This document shows, piece after piece, positions 30,501-36,782 of a stretch of DNA of 64,000 nucleotides. The stretch's first letter is position 1, and each line of letters begins with the position of its first letter. The DNA is from Toxorhynchites rutilus septentrionalis (lineage: Eukaryota > Arthropoda > Insecta > Diptera > Culicidae): assembly GCF_029784135.1 (NCBI RefSeq), contig NC_073746.1, forward strand, positions 66,466,763 through 66,530,762, given 5' to 3'. A program made the translations under genes and the position numbers. The notes under the pieces are model-generated. The model saw nothing but the letters and a program-made list of their open reading frames with translations. It ran no database searches and had not been told where the DNA came from.

Positions 30501-32668
30501 ACTTTTTGGCGTAAAAACATCTTCAGAGAATATGTTGGAGTACGAACTGAAAAAGTTTTCAGCTCTCATCTTATTCCCGTTCGGCATCTTTATCGTGCAA
30601 CATTCAGCGATCAATCACCATCCTTCTGCAATCATCGCTCGATTGTACATAAAGGGTGTGTCACATCAAATTGCATCACGGAAAAAACGCTGTAGAAATT
30701 TAATTTTTAGGAATTATATCTTCAGCTTTCGCTTATAATCATATAAGAGTGTATAGATCACGTTGGCCATACTTCACTGTCAATTTTTCGTAAATTTGGA
30801 AAAATGTCGTCGAACGAAAAAGAGCGTCGTGAATTAATCCTGTGCACTCATTTCGAGAATCCGGAGTTGTCACATCGGGACATCGGTAAGATGCTGGGAA
30901 TCGTCCAATCCACGGTCAGCAGAGTACTAAAACGATACTTCGAGAACCTAACCATCGACCGGAAGGTGAAGAACGGCAAAAATGGATGCTCCGTCAGTGA
31001 AAAAGATCACAAGCGCGTAGTTAAGCAGTTTAGACGTGATCCGAGAAGTTCGGTCCGGGATGTCGCCAATAAGCTGAATTTGTCAAGTTCATTCGTCCAG
31101 CGGACCAAGCAGCGGGTGGGCCTGCGTACATACAAGGTTCAGAAGACTCCTAACCGCGACGAAAGGCAAAACATGGTGGGGAAGACGAGAGCCCGGAAGC
31201 TGTACACCGAAATGCTGACGAAGCCGCATTGCCTGGTAATGGACGACGAAACCTACGTCAAAGCGGACTTTCGTCAGCTGCCGGGCCTGTTGTTCTTCTC
31301 CGCAGAGGACAAATTCAGCGTTCCGGAGGAGATTCGCAAGCAGAAACTATCCAAGTTTGCCAAAAAGTACATGGTGTGGCAAGCGATCTGCTCTTGCGGA
31401 AAGCGGAGCGCCCCCTTCGTGATGACCGGCACGGTAAACGGGCAGGTTTACCTTAAGGAGTGCCTACAGAAGCGCTTACTACCACTATTGAAGCCGCACG
31501 AGGGCCCGACCATCTTCTGGCCGGATCTAGCTTCGTGCCACTATTCAAAGGACGTGTTGGAGTGGTACGAAGCCAACGGGGTCACCTTCGTGCCAAAGGA
31601 AATGAACCCGCCCAACGCGCCGTAGCTTCGCCCAATAGAGAAATATTGGGCGATTATGAAGCAGGCCCTCCGGAAGAACCCAAAAGTTGTCAAATCGGAG
31701 GCGGACTTCAAGAGAAAATGGATTTCTGTTCAAAAAAAACTACAACCTGACTTTGTACAGAACCTTATGGACGGGGTAAAGCGGAAGGTGCGAGCATACG
31801 GGCTTGGGCTCGAAGTATGAATAAAAAGAAAATGCCAAAAGTTGTTTAATAGTTTTTATTTTACTGTCTAAAATTTTCAAAAGGATCGGTCTTCTGGGCG
31901 AATTTCTACAGCGTTTTTTCCGTGATGCAATTTGATGTGACACACCCTTTATCATATCCAGAATATGATTTGGAAACCGATCACCAAACATTGCATGAAT
32001 ATTCAATTGGAATGCACTTCATCCGCGCTGAATTATGTGGTGTAAAAATCGCATTGTTCGGGAGATTTGGGCTGAAGAAGGAACTTGTCTCCGGCACTAT
32101 TGCGCATGGTGTTTGATGACTCGAAAACCGCCTCAAAATCTTCTGATTGAAACAGGATCATTCAAATTATGATGATGTTTCTCTGAGGTATAGGAAAATT
32201 GGAGGTCGAAGTGGGAAAATTCGATCAAGGTTTCACAGATAAATATTGGTTTTATTAAACATCCCGGGCAGACCAAGCGATCAGGCTCCAAAGTACAAGG
32301 TGTTTTCTTGATATATGCAATTAAATGGAACCGGTGGCAATGGATGTACACAATATAATCTCACGTATTGCATACTTATAAAATTTTTTATAATATTTAA
32401 AATTTTAAAAACATCTTCACTCACCGTGTAGCCGCTCGTGCTCCTGCCGGAACGAGGCCAGGCTCGGATCCTGCCGGATTGCTGCCGGTAGCGCACGCCA
32501 TATCTCGAGCGATGCCTCCGTCACCTGACTGAGAGAGATAATAGAGTAGTTAGGGGTGAGCGTACGAGTGGAGCAGCCCTTCTCCTGCAGGTCTTTCTTC
32601 TCCTCGTCTTCATTGAATTTGAGCAGTTTAAACACGACATTCTTGTTTTTGGTTTTAGCGGAGGACAT
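5275..32668 (-). CDS. OCA2: OCA2/P-protein-like anion transporter gene (partial, 7 exons)
   Basis: Gene model joining exons 32668-32425, 7586-7185, 7121-6937, 6872-6138, 6073-5744, 5681-5524 and 5464-5275, giving 748 codons. Introns in the 5.3-7.6 kb cluster all have GT..AG borders and exon phases agree throughout. The protein has a cytoplasmic N-terminus (about 1-150), a His-rich stretch, one membrane segment, a lumenal loop with four N-glycosylation sequons, then many membrane segments. The hallmark motif [18 protein letters not shown], near residue 505, is typical of the ArsB/CitM permease family that contains mammalian OCA2 (P protein, melanosomal anion transport and pH control) and Drosophila hoepel. 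The last 100 or so residues, including the final membrane segments, are absent, so the gene should continue left of base 1. No tissue role can be read from the sequence; pigment-granule function is inferred from the family. The link to the distant first exon is inference from phase. Confidence 0.85.
5524..5681 (-). CDS. OCA2: Transporter exon 6
   Basis: 158-bp exon, acceptor CAACAG, donor GTAAGC. It encodes two short hydrophobic stretches ([18 protein letters not shown] and [19 protein letters not shown]), consistent with membrane segments at the start of the second half of the permease. It begins in phase 0 and ends with two bases of an Arg codon that the next exon completes. Confidence 0.92.
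5744..6073 (-). CDS. OCA2: Transporter exon 5 (membrane segment and cytoplasmic loop)
   Basis: 330-bp exon, 110 codons, phase 0 at both ends, acceptor TTCCAG and donor GTAAGT. It encodes a hydrophobic segment ([16 protein letters not shown]) followed by a charged, probably helical cytoplasmic loop with many Lys, Arg and Glu. This matches the central hydrophilic loop that separates the two halves of P-protein-type transporters. Confidence 0.93.
6138..6872 (-). CDS. OCA2: Transporter exon 4 (permease core, GDPPN motif)
   Basis: 735-bp exon of exactly 245 codons, acceptor TTGCAG above 6872, donor GTAAGT below 6138, phase 0 at both ends. It encodes residues of about 278-522: the end of the lumenal loop, then membrane segments around [37 protein letters not shown] and [34 protein letters not shown] and [18 protein letters not shown] follow. 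The last two blocks are the most conserved part of the ArsB/NhaD/CitM-type ion transporter superfamily and of OCA2, so this exon carries the identification. No frame break is seen. Confidence 0.95.
6937..7121 (-). CDS. OCA2: Transporter exon 3 (lumenal glycosylated loop)
   Basis: 185-bp exon between a TTTCAG acceptor (just above 7121) and a GTAAGT donor (just below 6937). It encodes about residues 216-277, the first large extracytoplasmic loop. Sequons NMT, NSS and NLS are visible, and NVT follows at the start of the next exon. Glycosylated lumenal loops at this place are a known trait of OCA2 proteins. The exon starts in phase 1 and ends in phase 0. Confidence 0.93.
7185..7586 (-). CDS. OCA2: Transporter exon 2 (His-rich tail, first membrane segment)
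   Basis: 402-bp exon with a pyrimidine-rich acceptor (ending GACAG) above 7586 and a GTAAG donor below 7185. It encodes residues of about 82-215: an acidic segment rich in Asp, a His-rich run ([11 protein letters not shown]), then the first hydrophobic segment ([20 protein letters not shown]) and the start of the lumenal loop. A His cluster next to a membrane segment could bind metal, but that is speculation. The exon starts in phase 1 and ends in phase 1. Confidence 0.9.
8629..9486 (+). mobile_element. Mariner transposon relic, truncated at 3' end
   Basis: The transposase is readable in pieces across frames. They are [51 protein letters not shown], then a gap, then [20 protein letters not shown] and [18 protein letters not shown]. 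These are standard mariner blocks. The segment with the first catalytic Asp is deleted, a stop follows PVKT, and the reading ends at YSPDIA before the third catalytic Asp, so only the second (in HDN) survives. The left end probably starts near TTAGGTGTACCGGTAAGT at 8628. The right end is lost where the Tc1 element begins. Confidence 0.85.
9489..11470 (+). mobile_element. Tc1-like transposon copy 1, internally deleted, with nested MITE
   Basis: The inverted ends CACTCTCTGTCCAACTTC (left) and CACTCTGTCCAACCTC (right end reversed) are flanked by TA at 9487-9488 and 11471-11472. The start of a transposase reads [20 protein letters not shown] (helix-turn-helix region). The C-terminal part reads [20 protein letters not shown] and then [14 protein letters not shown]. 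About 100 residues of the catalytic core are missing between [11 protein letters not shown] and a remnant of VWAGFC. The element is therefore dead. Without the 761-bp nested insertion it would be about 1.2 kb, a usual Tc1 size after deletion. A second copy of this family starts at 62124. Confidence 0.9.
10078..10838. mobile_element. MITE with EcoRI-like inverted ends, nested in Tc1 copy 1
   Basis: 761 bp with inverted ends beginning GCGAATTCGTTTTT, flanked by TA at 10076-10077 and 10839-10840. Beyond the first 14 bases both sides share AAACGTTTTTTTAT-type and CACTCAGT-type blocks in inverted order. The short ORF inside is not recognised. The TA duplication suggests a Tc1/mariner-type mobiliser, but the family is unknown to me. 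Confidence 0.8.
11488..11883 (-). CDS. Unrecognised 131-codon ORF
   Basis: An uninterrupted reading frame just beyond the right end of the Tc1 element, starting [20 protein letters not shown]. It has a hydrophobic N-terminal stretch and no motif I know. There is no splice-site or promoter support. It may be a chance ORF or a piece of an older transposon, so I give it low weight. Confidence 0.15.
   Translation of the reverse strand: MKSLSDTILFRFYAMLPLLHMSIGFQCGMDFRMILESFEQNANVLISNPIGFRHKGDYLYIVKKSFSGNINKNIDKWLNERQDAVFHILQLLNIFLLSIDSNISTKYRKKAVLESQYFLSPISLQFNEFCI
12506..12556. repeat. (TG)n microsatellite
   Basis: About 23 TG dinucleotides in the 3' part of the LINE. Confidence 0.97.
12580..13763 (-). 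pseudogene. LINE ORF2: reverse transcriptase palm/thumb and RNase H start
   Basis: After the deletion the palm resumes with [14 protein letters not shown], then [11 protein letters not shown] and the active-site box [10 protein letters not shown] (13677-13411). One base shift at about 13411 leads into [20 protein letters not shown] and the thumb, with [19 protein letters not shown]. The frame ends with [16 protein letters not shown], where SDGSK is the first motif of an RNase H domain. The rest of the RNase H is replaced by a fold-back palindrome and a TG repeat. The stops and shifts mean no functional polymerase. Confidence 0.85.
12599..12639. repeat. Perfect 19-bp palindrome with 3-nt loop
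   Basis: GATGGCTCCAAAGCCGTAC, TAT, then its exact inverse. One arm encodes the DGSK motif of the LINE RNase H, so the other arm looks like a snap-back copy made at a break in the LINE. Confidence 0.95.
13764..15292 (-). pseudogene. LINE ORF2: apurinic-type endonuclease and start of reverse transcriptase
   Basis: Continuous reading frame after the hAT insertion. It begins [16 protein letters not shown] and continues the NMNGYFNN start that lies beyond the insertion at 16002. Endonuclease/phosphatase motifs are visible in order: [25 protein letters not shown], and GSDHYPI with the catalytic Asp-His pair. A linker of about 180 residues leads to the RT domain ([35 protein letters not shown]). 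Near 13795 the RT reading passes straight to a truncated piece, so about 40 residues of the RT fingers are deleted, and the frame shifts there. The enzyme would nick target DNA for target-primed reverse transcription. This copy is broken. Confidence 0.9.
15293..16001. mobile_element. hAT-type insertion in the LINE endonuclease
   Basis: 709 bp. The ends begin CAGTGC on both sides (right end read in reverse), and both have a TATTCACG-type block further in. A perfect 8-bp duplication CTTCTGAA lies at 15285-15292 and 16002-16009. Removing it joins the endonuclease frame exactly at the codons for ELLVQK. It carries only unrecognised short ORFs, so it is non-autonomous. Confidence 0.9.
16570..16820 (+). 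repeat. 5' LTR
   Basis: 251 bp, TGTGTGATACACAATG at the start, ATGAAACACACA at the end. The ends form a short TGTGTG/CACACA inverted repeat. Confidence 0.95.
16822..16837 (+). other. Primer binding site, probably tRNA-Arg
   Basis: TGGCGATCCTGCCAGG begins one base after the 5' LTR. Its complement is CCTGGCAGGATCGCCA, which fits the 3' end of an ACG-type tRNA-Arg plus CCA. The tRNA identity is from general knowledge and not checked against mosquito tRNAs. Confidence 0.8.
16992..17217 (+). promoter_or_regulatory. Array of five 18-base stem-loop motifs
   Basis: GCGGAACGGGATGTCCGC occurs at 16992, 17030, 17082, 17148 and 17200. All are exact except the fourth, which has GTTCGC for GTCCGC. Each can form a 5-bp stem GCGGA/TCCGC with an eight-base loop ACGGGATG. 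In the variant the change gives a G-U pair in RNA, so the stem survives. The array starts about 170 bases after the 5' LTR and lies in the would-be leader. Start-to-start spacings (38, 52, 66, 52) exclude a conserved reading frame. It could be an RNA packaging or localisation signal, or a DNA-binding array comparable in place to the Su(Hw) sites of gypsy. I do not know the motif. Confidence 0.85.
17471..17881 (-). CDS. Cys-rich ORF, antisense inside the LTR element
   Basis: 136-codon ORF on the strand opposite to the retrotransposon. Near its N-terminus it has [14 protein letters not shown] followed by ICSHCANQ, a set of paired cysteines and histidines that could bind zinc (C..C..C..C with His), resembling treble-clef or B-box-like spacing only loosely. 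The rest is hydrophobic and unrecognised. It might be a piece of a captured host or transposon gene, or a chance ORF. No promoter or splice support. Confidence 0.25.
   Translation of the reverse strand: MPHVGAGGEPNHCNDEKCCVNCASQRSLTQNICSHCANQRRKIAMVNILNCFSPGDELMNLTMLVIGVQWILAMQSTDHVALNFITSQTFLHLEGCNVSLYFLDTRFNNSCYSTIDMVSVLSCTFQVKANIQYLLR
18452..18465 (+). other. Polypurine tract
   Basis: GAGAAGAGGGAAGA sits directly before the 3' LTR, the place and composition expected for plus-strand priming. It fixes the element orientation as plus. Confidence 0.8.
18466..18716 (+). repeat. 3' LTR
   Basis: 251 bp, identical to the 5' LTR except at two positions. Confidence 0.95.
19085..19318 (-). repeat. 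Tandem 75-bp coding minisatellite (three units)
   Basis: Three units with the shared core GTCCTGCGAGGAATACGGG begin at 19115, 19190 and 19265, an exact 75-bp period. On the minus strand they encode 25-residue repeats ([16 protein letters not shown] plus a variable linker). Two more dispersed copies lie at about 18728 and 16510. Confidence 0.9.
19566..20192 (-). CDS. Coiled-coil / RS-rich ORF of the LINE
   Basis: 208-codon intact ORF, ATG overlapping the ORF1 stop (ATGA). Residues 1-50 ([20 protein letters not shown] onward) have strong heptad character. Residues of about 90-125 are Ser/Arg/Asn-rich ([20 protein letters not shown]), and the end is acidic ([18 protein letters not shown]). It is most simply the C-terminal part of the gag-like protein, separated by one frameshift. 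A second possibility is a separately translated protein reached by stop-start reinitiation at ATGA. No enzymatic motif is present. Confidence 0.6.
   Translation of the reverse strand: MKKDQQIQLLQQEATKRDKKMDALITAMKAKFKLIAEKDARIAELEAVLNATNTRTSTPKIITASKNQSTPTTKESKKEFVSIEKTSTSNITSNLITSNRRSRSRSSQRSNSQKRGKEGRRTDENSNAERPPELASCNNGTTQNNSSINKPAPKKYKKCTSPTADQAIQISDEEAENSQSVRDFSMDFNVSSDDPEDDETREHMEILP
20189..21140 (-). pseudogene. LINE ORF1 (gag-like, CCHC zinc knuckles), frameshifted
   Basis: Starts with ATG at 21140 (MATGGF). A nine-base C run (minus strand, just after the start) shifts the frame into [16 protein letters not shown], then [20 protein letters not shown] and an RRM-like block ([14 protein letters not shown]). 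Another shift near 20790 leads into [11 protein letters not shown] and [20 protein letters not shown]. The C-terminal part has gag-type zinc knuckles: [24 protein letters not shown] and [19 protein letters not shown]. This order (RRM-like, then CCHC) is normal for ORF1 of I/Jockey-type LINEs, which binds the RNA and forms the RNP. The frame ends FERLLSELL with a TGA that overlaps the ATG of the next ORF as ATGA. Confidence 0.85.
21215..22134. other. Sequence upstream of LINE, nothing recognised
   Basis: Flank between the LINE 5' end and a hAT element. A short tandem of AGTAAACAGTAAAATAGT type lies at 21825-21855. The dispersed motif with GTTCGTGTCCTAGGCACAAC lies at 22068-22120. Confidence 0.5.
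22135..22794 (+). mobile_element. hAT transposon relic, copy 1
   Basis: 660 bp with inverted ends CAGTGATTTTCAACC and CAGTGGTTTTCAACC (right end reversed). The perfect 8-bp duplication ATTTATAC lies at 22127-22134 and 22795-22802. The interior has a fragment similar to hAT C-termini, where [13 protein letters not shown] can be read after a CYNAAYG-like run, but frames are broken. A second, inverted copy lies at 38232-38720. Confidence 0.9.
22803..24970. other. AT-rich intronic sequence with few recognised features
   Basis: Nothing coding is supported. A TATAAA-like box at about 23584 (CACATATAAAGTAG) has no gene after it that I can see. 24100-24140 resembles the start of the stretch at 36800 (GACGTAGGATAACATCTTTG). 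Confidence 0.4.
24975..25440 (+). repeat. Dispersed repeat A, copy 1
   Basis: About 450 bp highly similar to 62285-62750, for example AAACACAAAACGAGCAGA at the left and GTTAACTTTATTTCATAA at the right. Both copies end near a CTACGTCAAAA motif. Inverted ends and target duplications were not resolved and no coding capacity is seen. The second copy interrupts a Tc1 element, which shows it is mobile or was moved. Confidence 0.8.
26425..26505 (+). repeat. tRNA-like segment, possible SINE head
   Basis: TGGCATAGATCGTGG resembles a box A. The arm GTAGG-GTTCTAGT-CCTAC forms a perfect T-arm with a box B (GGTTCTAGTCC). The acceptor stem is not convincing, so this is more likely a tRNA-derived SINE remnant than a tRNA gene. 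Confidence 0.35.
27389..27574. mobile_element. piggyBac-like MITE flanked by TTAA
   Basis: 186 bp between TTAA at 27385-27388 and 27575-27578, with inverted ends CCCTTCCATTACG and CCCTTTCGTTACG (right end reversed). Two internal palindromes, GTCGTCTAAAGACGAC and GTCGTTTATAGACGAC, are followed by CGCTCGT. TTAA target use is the piggyBac hallmark. Confidence 0.85.
27780..28135. repeat. MITE relic of the CCCAGCAAACATTAAATCG family, copy 1
   Basis: Shares long stretches with the complete copy at 40229-40664 (for example GACATATACGTATATCGC and GGGTCAAATCGCATATCAG). It ends with ATAAGATTTAATGTTTGCT, a diverged right terminus. Confidence 0.85.
28247..28400. repeat. MITE relic of the same family, copy 2 (left part)
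   Basis: Starts CCCAGTAAATATTAAATTGTAT, a diverged left terminus of the same family, followed by ATATGCGCC-type and TATACATACAAAAGTG blocks. Confidence 0.65.
28844..29059 (+). mobile_element. Feilai-type SINE, 5'-truncated
   Basis: Contains a diverged box B region (ATTCGTTTCCCATTCTGGTCG) and the Feilai body (TTGGCATAGAAATCTC, GAAGTTCCTCTAG), with an AGAAG-repeat tail. An 11-bp duplication AATCTTGATGT flanks it at 28833-28843 and 29060-29070. Feilai is an Aedes aegypti tRNA-related SINE family. Confidence 0.88.
29743..30052. mobile_element. hAT-type MITE
   Basis: 310 bp, ends CAAGGATTCTCAGACTA and CAGGGTTTCTCAAAGGGG (reversed). The perfect 8-bp duplication ATGTAAAG lies at 29735-29742 and 30053-30060. 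CGACCCC blocks occur near both ends. Confidence 0.9.
30652..31949 (+). mobile_element. DD37E (ITmD37E-type) transposon, nearly intact
   Basis: 1298 bp with 49-bp inverted ends that look identical (starting AAGGGTGTGTCACATCAAAT) and TA at 30650-30651 and 31950-31951. It contains one transposase reading frame with a single stop. The long identical ends indicate a recent insertion. ITmD37E is an IS630/Tc1/mariner group described from mosquitoes. Confidence 0.95.
30804..31820 (+). pseudogene. DD37E transposase with one nonsense codon
   Basis: 339 codons from ATG 30804 ([20 protein letters not shown]) to TGA 31818. The N-terminal two helix-turn-helix units cover about residues 1-110 ([35 protein letters not shown]). 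The catalytic triad is visible: Asp in [11 protein letters not shown], Asp in [10 protein letters not shown], and Glu in [12 protein letters not shown] with 37 residues between the second and third. That spacing defines DD37E. The only break I see is TAG at 31623-31625, where related proteins have Glu (PNAPE-LRPIE). It lies just five residues before the catalytic Glu. After it the frame is clean to the stop. The protein would cut and paste its element at TA. This copy would be made truncated, without its third catalytic residue. Confidence 0.92.
32425..32668 (-). CDS. OCA2: Transporter exon 1 (start codon, cytoplasmic N-terminus)
   Basis: Coding part of a first exon: ATG at 32668, 81 codons plus one base, ending at a consensus donor (ACG followed by GTGAGT on the minus strand). 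The peptide starts [19 protein letters not shown], is charged, and has no membrane segment. It ends in phase 1. The next recognised exon (7586) begins with two bases that complete a Gly codon, which is why I assign it to the transporter gene despite the 24.8-kb gap. It could instead be the first exon of an unrelated gene, or additional exons could lie between. The 5' UTR upstream (above 32668) has an ATG/CAT-rich run near 32670-32690 and no clear TATA box. Confidence 0.65.
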
Positions 32669-34355
32669 GATGCATCAATGATGATGATGGTGGAGCCCGA
32701 GTTGCCAATCGTGTATGTTGGGTGCGTTTGTCAATTGTGGTGCGGGTGGTGGTAGTGTGCACATATGCGTTTTAGGTTTTGTTATTTCTTCAATGGTTTC
32801 GGGATTGATTAGAGTTTCACTGATCGCAGCCGTGCATTATGCTTATCTTCAAATTCAATGAAAATGTTGGCTTTCAAACAGTTATCTGCTCTAGGTTAGT
32901 TATTCAGTTTCACACAGAGTTAATCACAGAAAGTTAGTATCACAGAACTATGAAACGAAGGAAAAATGGTAGCTGCAAGAAAGATAGTAGTAGAAGACAC
33001 GTAAAATATCATGCATTTTCGAACCATTCAAACACACGGATGCTTATTCTGATGCTCTCTGATCACCTCGTATCCATATTTCAATGAGTCCGTAATTTTG
33101 AATGATATTCGCAATACACTGTTGAAGGGTTGGTTCAAAATTAACACACAACACTGCAGTCGACTGTTGGTTTTTTATTTTCCTCTTTTTACTTTTGTTC
33201 ACGATCCGAAAATTAAGAATAGTGGAAGGAAGTTTGAACACGATTTATATGCGTCACAACATTGCTTTAGTTTTGTTGGTCCTTGGGGGTGCGATATCTC
33301 GCGACTTATCGTCAGCTGATTCCAATCGATTTTTCAGAGTAAGTCTGAATTCTTAACAACATAATCATAAATATTTACACTCCACCCTTTCAAAAGCTTG
33401 TTTATAAGCCAAAGGCCATGTTTCGAAGATAAAAAGGGAGGATTGCGATTTATGTTATTTTTCGTTTGAATTAGGGTCGCATCAGAGGCTTATGATTGAT
33501 AAGATAAGTGAATAATCTAATTTGGAATTTCGATGAATAGTTTAAGTGAGGGTCATCGACATCATTCATTTTTTACGATGTATTTATAGCACTAACGTTT
33601 TCTAGATTTTGATTTGAATCGTCAGATTTAGAAAATAATTCACGTTCCGTGGGATATCCAATATATTTTCGTAAAGAATGCAGAAGAACCGATCTTTCAT
33701 TATGGTATAGAAATTTATACTATTGCAACTATTTGAAGAACACTATCCTGATTTTAGGTCGATAATCAATAATTGAGATTCACGCCATAGCAATTTAGTA
33801 ACATCGCATCTTGTTTGTAGTAAATTCATCAGTCATTCACAGAAATAGTAGCGGCATTGAACAAAACACGATTTGTGTTTGGTTTTGGGCTGAAAATCAG
33901 GACGTTCTTTGGCGAAGGTTATAGCTGTAACGACATTTAATAAACACTGGAATGTGTTTTATTTTCGCATGAATGGGTGACCACGCATTCTCACAACCAA
34001 TATAATTTGGTTTTTTCATCTGCCGGAATAATTTCAGATAAGATATAAAACATATATTCCCATCCTTATATTGATGAATTGATGAATCATGTGTGCAGGT
34101 GACGCGGTCTTGAACTAAATGAAGAACTGCAAACGTCGAAGCAACTTAAAACAATTTCGACGCGATCAATCAATGGATTTGTTCTAGATTATTGAACAAC
34201 CGATTACCAATAACAATCACTTCATTCCATATTTGGTTCAAGCGGCGGATTGGAAAGAAAATTGATAGCTCATTTATGTGCTCCGGTAGATGTGATGCTT
34301 AACGGGTGGTCAAAAGAGCGTATCTACTTTTGTGAACAAGCTAACAACAAGCTAA
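32669..34355. other. Upstream region of the first transporter exon, nothing recognised
   Basis: Should hold the 5' UTR and perhaps the promoter of the transporter (transcribed leftward), or further 5' UTR exons lie beyond. No TATA box or initiator could be fixed with confidence. Confidence 0.4.
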
Positions 34356-34357
34356 TA

Positions 34358-36236
34358 CAGTCAACTCTCCCTAACTCGATGTTCTGTATCTCGATATTTT
34401 CCCTAACTCGATGGGTTTCATGGCTCCTTCGATTTTACAAGCATTCTTCTCTCCATAACACGATACCTCCCTAACTCGATGCCTCTCTTACTCGATGTGT
34501 TTTGATTTATTTTTCCATGGATTTTCACCTCCCTAACTCGATTGATTTTCGCGTACATGTTTTTGTGCGTTATTACCTCAGATTTCAATTGCCCTTTAAA
34601 GTGAAGACGGAGTGTTCGTGTCATCAAACAATTTCTTTTCAAGTATGGAAAACCACGAGAAACCTTTCAAGCGAACAATCAAAACGCTAACCATTGCGCA
34701 AGGTTTGAGCATCATCGAGCAGGTCGAAAAATATGGACGGAAGGGGTCTGAAGCTGCAAATAATTTCAGTATTGCACAAAGTGCGGTATCAACACTACTC
34801 AAACTAAAGTAAAAATGGAATCGGAATGGAAAATTGTATCTAGACCAAAAGTATATAAGGTTGGTCAATGAATTTTTGTCTTGTCAAGCTAGACAAAATA
34901 AATTACCCCTCTTCTATTCTTCGGGATATGGCTTGAGAATTTGTCCAGAAACTGGGAATTCCTAACTTCAAAGCACAACCAACATGGACGGGAGTGATAT
35001 TCCGCTGGCATAATTAATGCGTCGTGAGCTTGCTGATGTCGACGGTACAATACCGTTCGATTGCTCAATGTCTTTTAATAATTAGTGCAAAAAGGACCAA
35101 AACGTGATTTGCTGTGATCTGATGCCAGATACCGATATACTGGAAGGTGTTGAAAAACCTGAGAAAAACGCTGAAGATAGTAGTTCTATTGAGATGTTAA
35201 TTCGAACGTTTAATCAAACCTGAAGAATATGTCCGTAATATTGAAATCAACTGAAAATGTTCCTGTGAAACTATTCGAACATTTCTTTGTGATTGAACAG
35301 TTCCTGCGTGATCGTTACAATTCAGTTTGAGTAACATACTTAATCAATATTTTCTTTGTTAACCTAGTGCCTCATGCAAGTTGGACTCGATTATATACAA
35401 ACTCGATTATATATGATTCGATTATGTAAAATTTAAGACTCGATTGTATACAGTTTGAAAAAAAAAGTTTTTTTTTATAATTCAAATATGAATAATTTCA
35501 AGAAAAAAAATTACCTTTCAGCATTAAGGTGAAATTTAAGTGGCTTTTATAAGTACAGTGGGTTAAAAATCGCGATTTTTGAGGATTTTGATTGAATCTT
35601 CATCAGGAATTGTTTATATCGATATTGCAGCGAAATTAAGAGAGATAGAAGTTGGGCGTCAAAGAACAAATTGTAAAGAGGTTAGAGAGCTTTAATTTAA
35701 TTGATAGAAACAATCAAGTTTAGTATGAATTTTTAGGATAAAATTAATAATTACAAATAAAAAAAAACTTTTAAATTTTCCACTTCAAAAATGTTTAATC
35801 CACTAATTTAGATGTTCCACTACTATATCCTGTACTAAATTTTCTCATCTTTCAAATGAAAGCAACAAAATCGGATTACGTAGCATACTTTCCAATGTAG
35901 AGTCAGTTTGAGCCAACAGAATCCGAAACAAAGAAAAAGTTCTATAAGTCTGTCATCGTTGAAATTCTAACATATGCGTAGAAGGATTTTTTTCGTGAAA
36001 TATAACCGTCTATCACCTCCTGAATGATTCTGGAAAAAATATTTTTTTTATATGAGAAAGGTGTTTTTTCACATTAAGGGAATGAATCAAAGATTCAAAT
36101 TCATACCATAATTGGGACACTTACCCTAATATATGACAATTTGAGACATAATAAAAATTAGAAAAAAATGTTCTGTATCTCGATACCTCCCTAACTCGAT
36201 GGTCCCTTTGGATATCGAGTTAGGGAGAGTTGACTG
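34358..36236 (+). mobile_element. Pogo/Tigger-type transposon with CCCTAACTCGAT subterminal repeats
   Basis: 1879 bp, inverted ends CAGTCAACTCTCCCTAACTC, TA at 34356-34357 and 36237-36238. CCCTAACTCGAT recurs at 34369, 34401, 34469, 34531 and 36189, and inverted at 36213. The N-terminus of a CENP-B-type transposase is readable, and the DDE core is decayed or missing. Confidence 0.88.
34612..34980 (+). pseudogene. Pogo-type transposase N-terminal relic
   Basis: An ORF from 34612 gives KRTIKTLTIAQGLSIIEQVE followed by YGRKGSEAANNFSIAQSAVS, the first helix-turn-helix of pogo/Tigger transposases (CENP-B N domain). It stops after STLLKLK. Beyond the stop, other frames give LREMA-like and EFVQKLGIPNFKAQPTWTGV pieces, which belong to the second DNA-binding domain. 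The acidic DDE domain is not recognisable, so it is inactive. Confidence 0.8.
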
Positions 36237-36782
36237 TACAACAAAACAAAAACGATTTACAGCAACAACAGCACCAACTTGTGCTTCTTCGGCTTGAGTT
36301 GGAGAATAGATGCACAAATATAGGAGACCTTTTCAGAGACAACTTACGATTTCACTTCTTTTGCGATACATTATTGATATCATCTCATTAATGACATTAT
36401 GTAGGTTTAACTTTGTCAAATCCACCAACGCAATGATCAGAATAACAATAGAGAAAAGAGCATGCTACTTTCGGCAAGTCGATGGCTGGAATCAAGCAGA
36501 GGAGGAGGAAAACAACATTGGGAAAGATTTTAACCATTGTCCGAGCGGGGAGAATGTAGGTAAGAGTGTGTAAGAGGCGAAAGCTCTATGGTTCTACTGG
36601 TGGTGAGGAGGTGGTATAAACTCACCCAAACTCTGTCCTTCATGGTACATCGAGGAGGATCCATGCTTAATTTAGGAACAGAAGATGAACAATCATCGTA
36701 GGCAACACATTCAGATTAAGTTATCAACTTTCCACAGATAGTAAATGTTTGAAACGGCAGAGGATTTTAAGCGATAGAACAG

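Larger units (their letters stand above)
7587..32424 (-). other. Inferred giant intron of the transporter gene
   Basis: Stretch between the phase-compatible exons. It contains the mariner relic, Tc1 copy 1, the I-clade LINE with two nested elements, several hAT and MITE insertions, a Feilai SINE and the DD37E element. No additional host exon was recognised in it. 7587-8620 is AT-rich and holds nothing I recognise. Confidence 0.6.
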
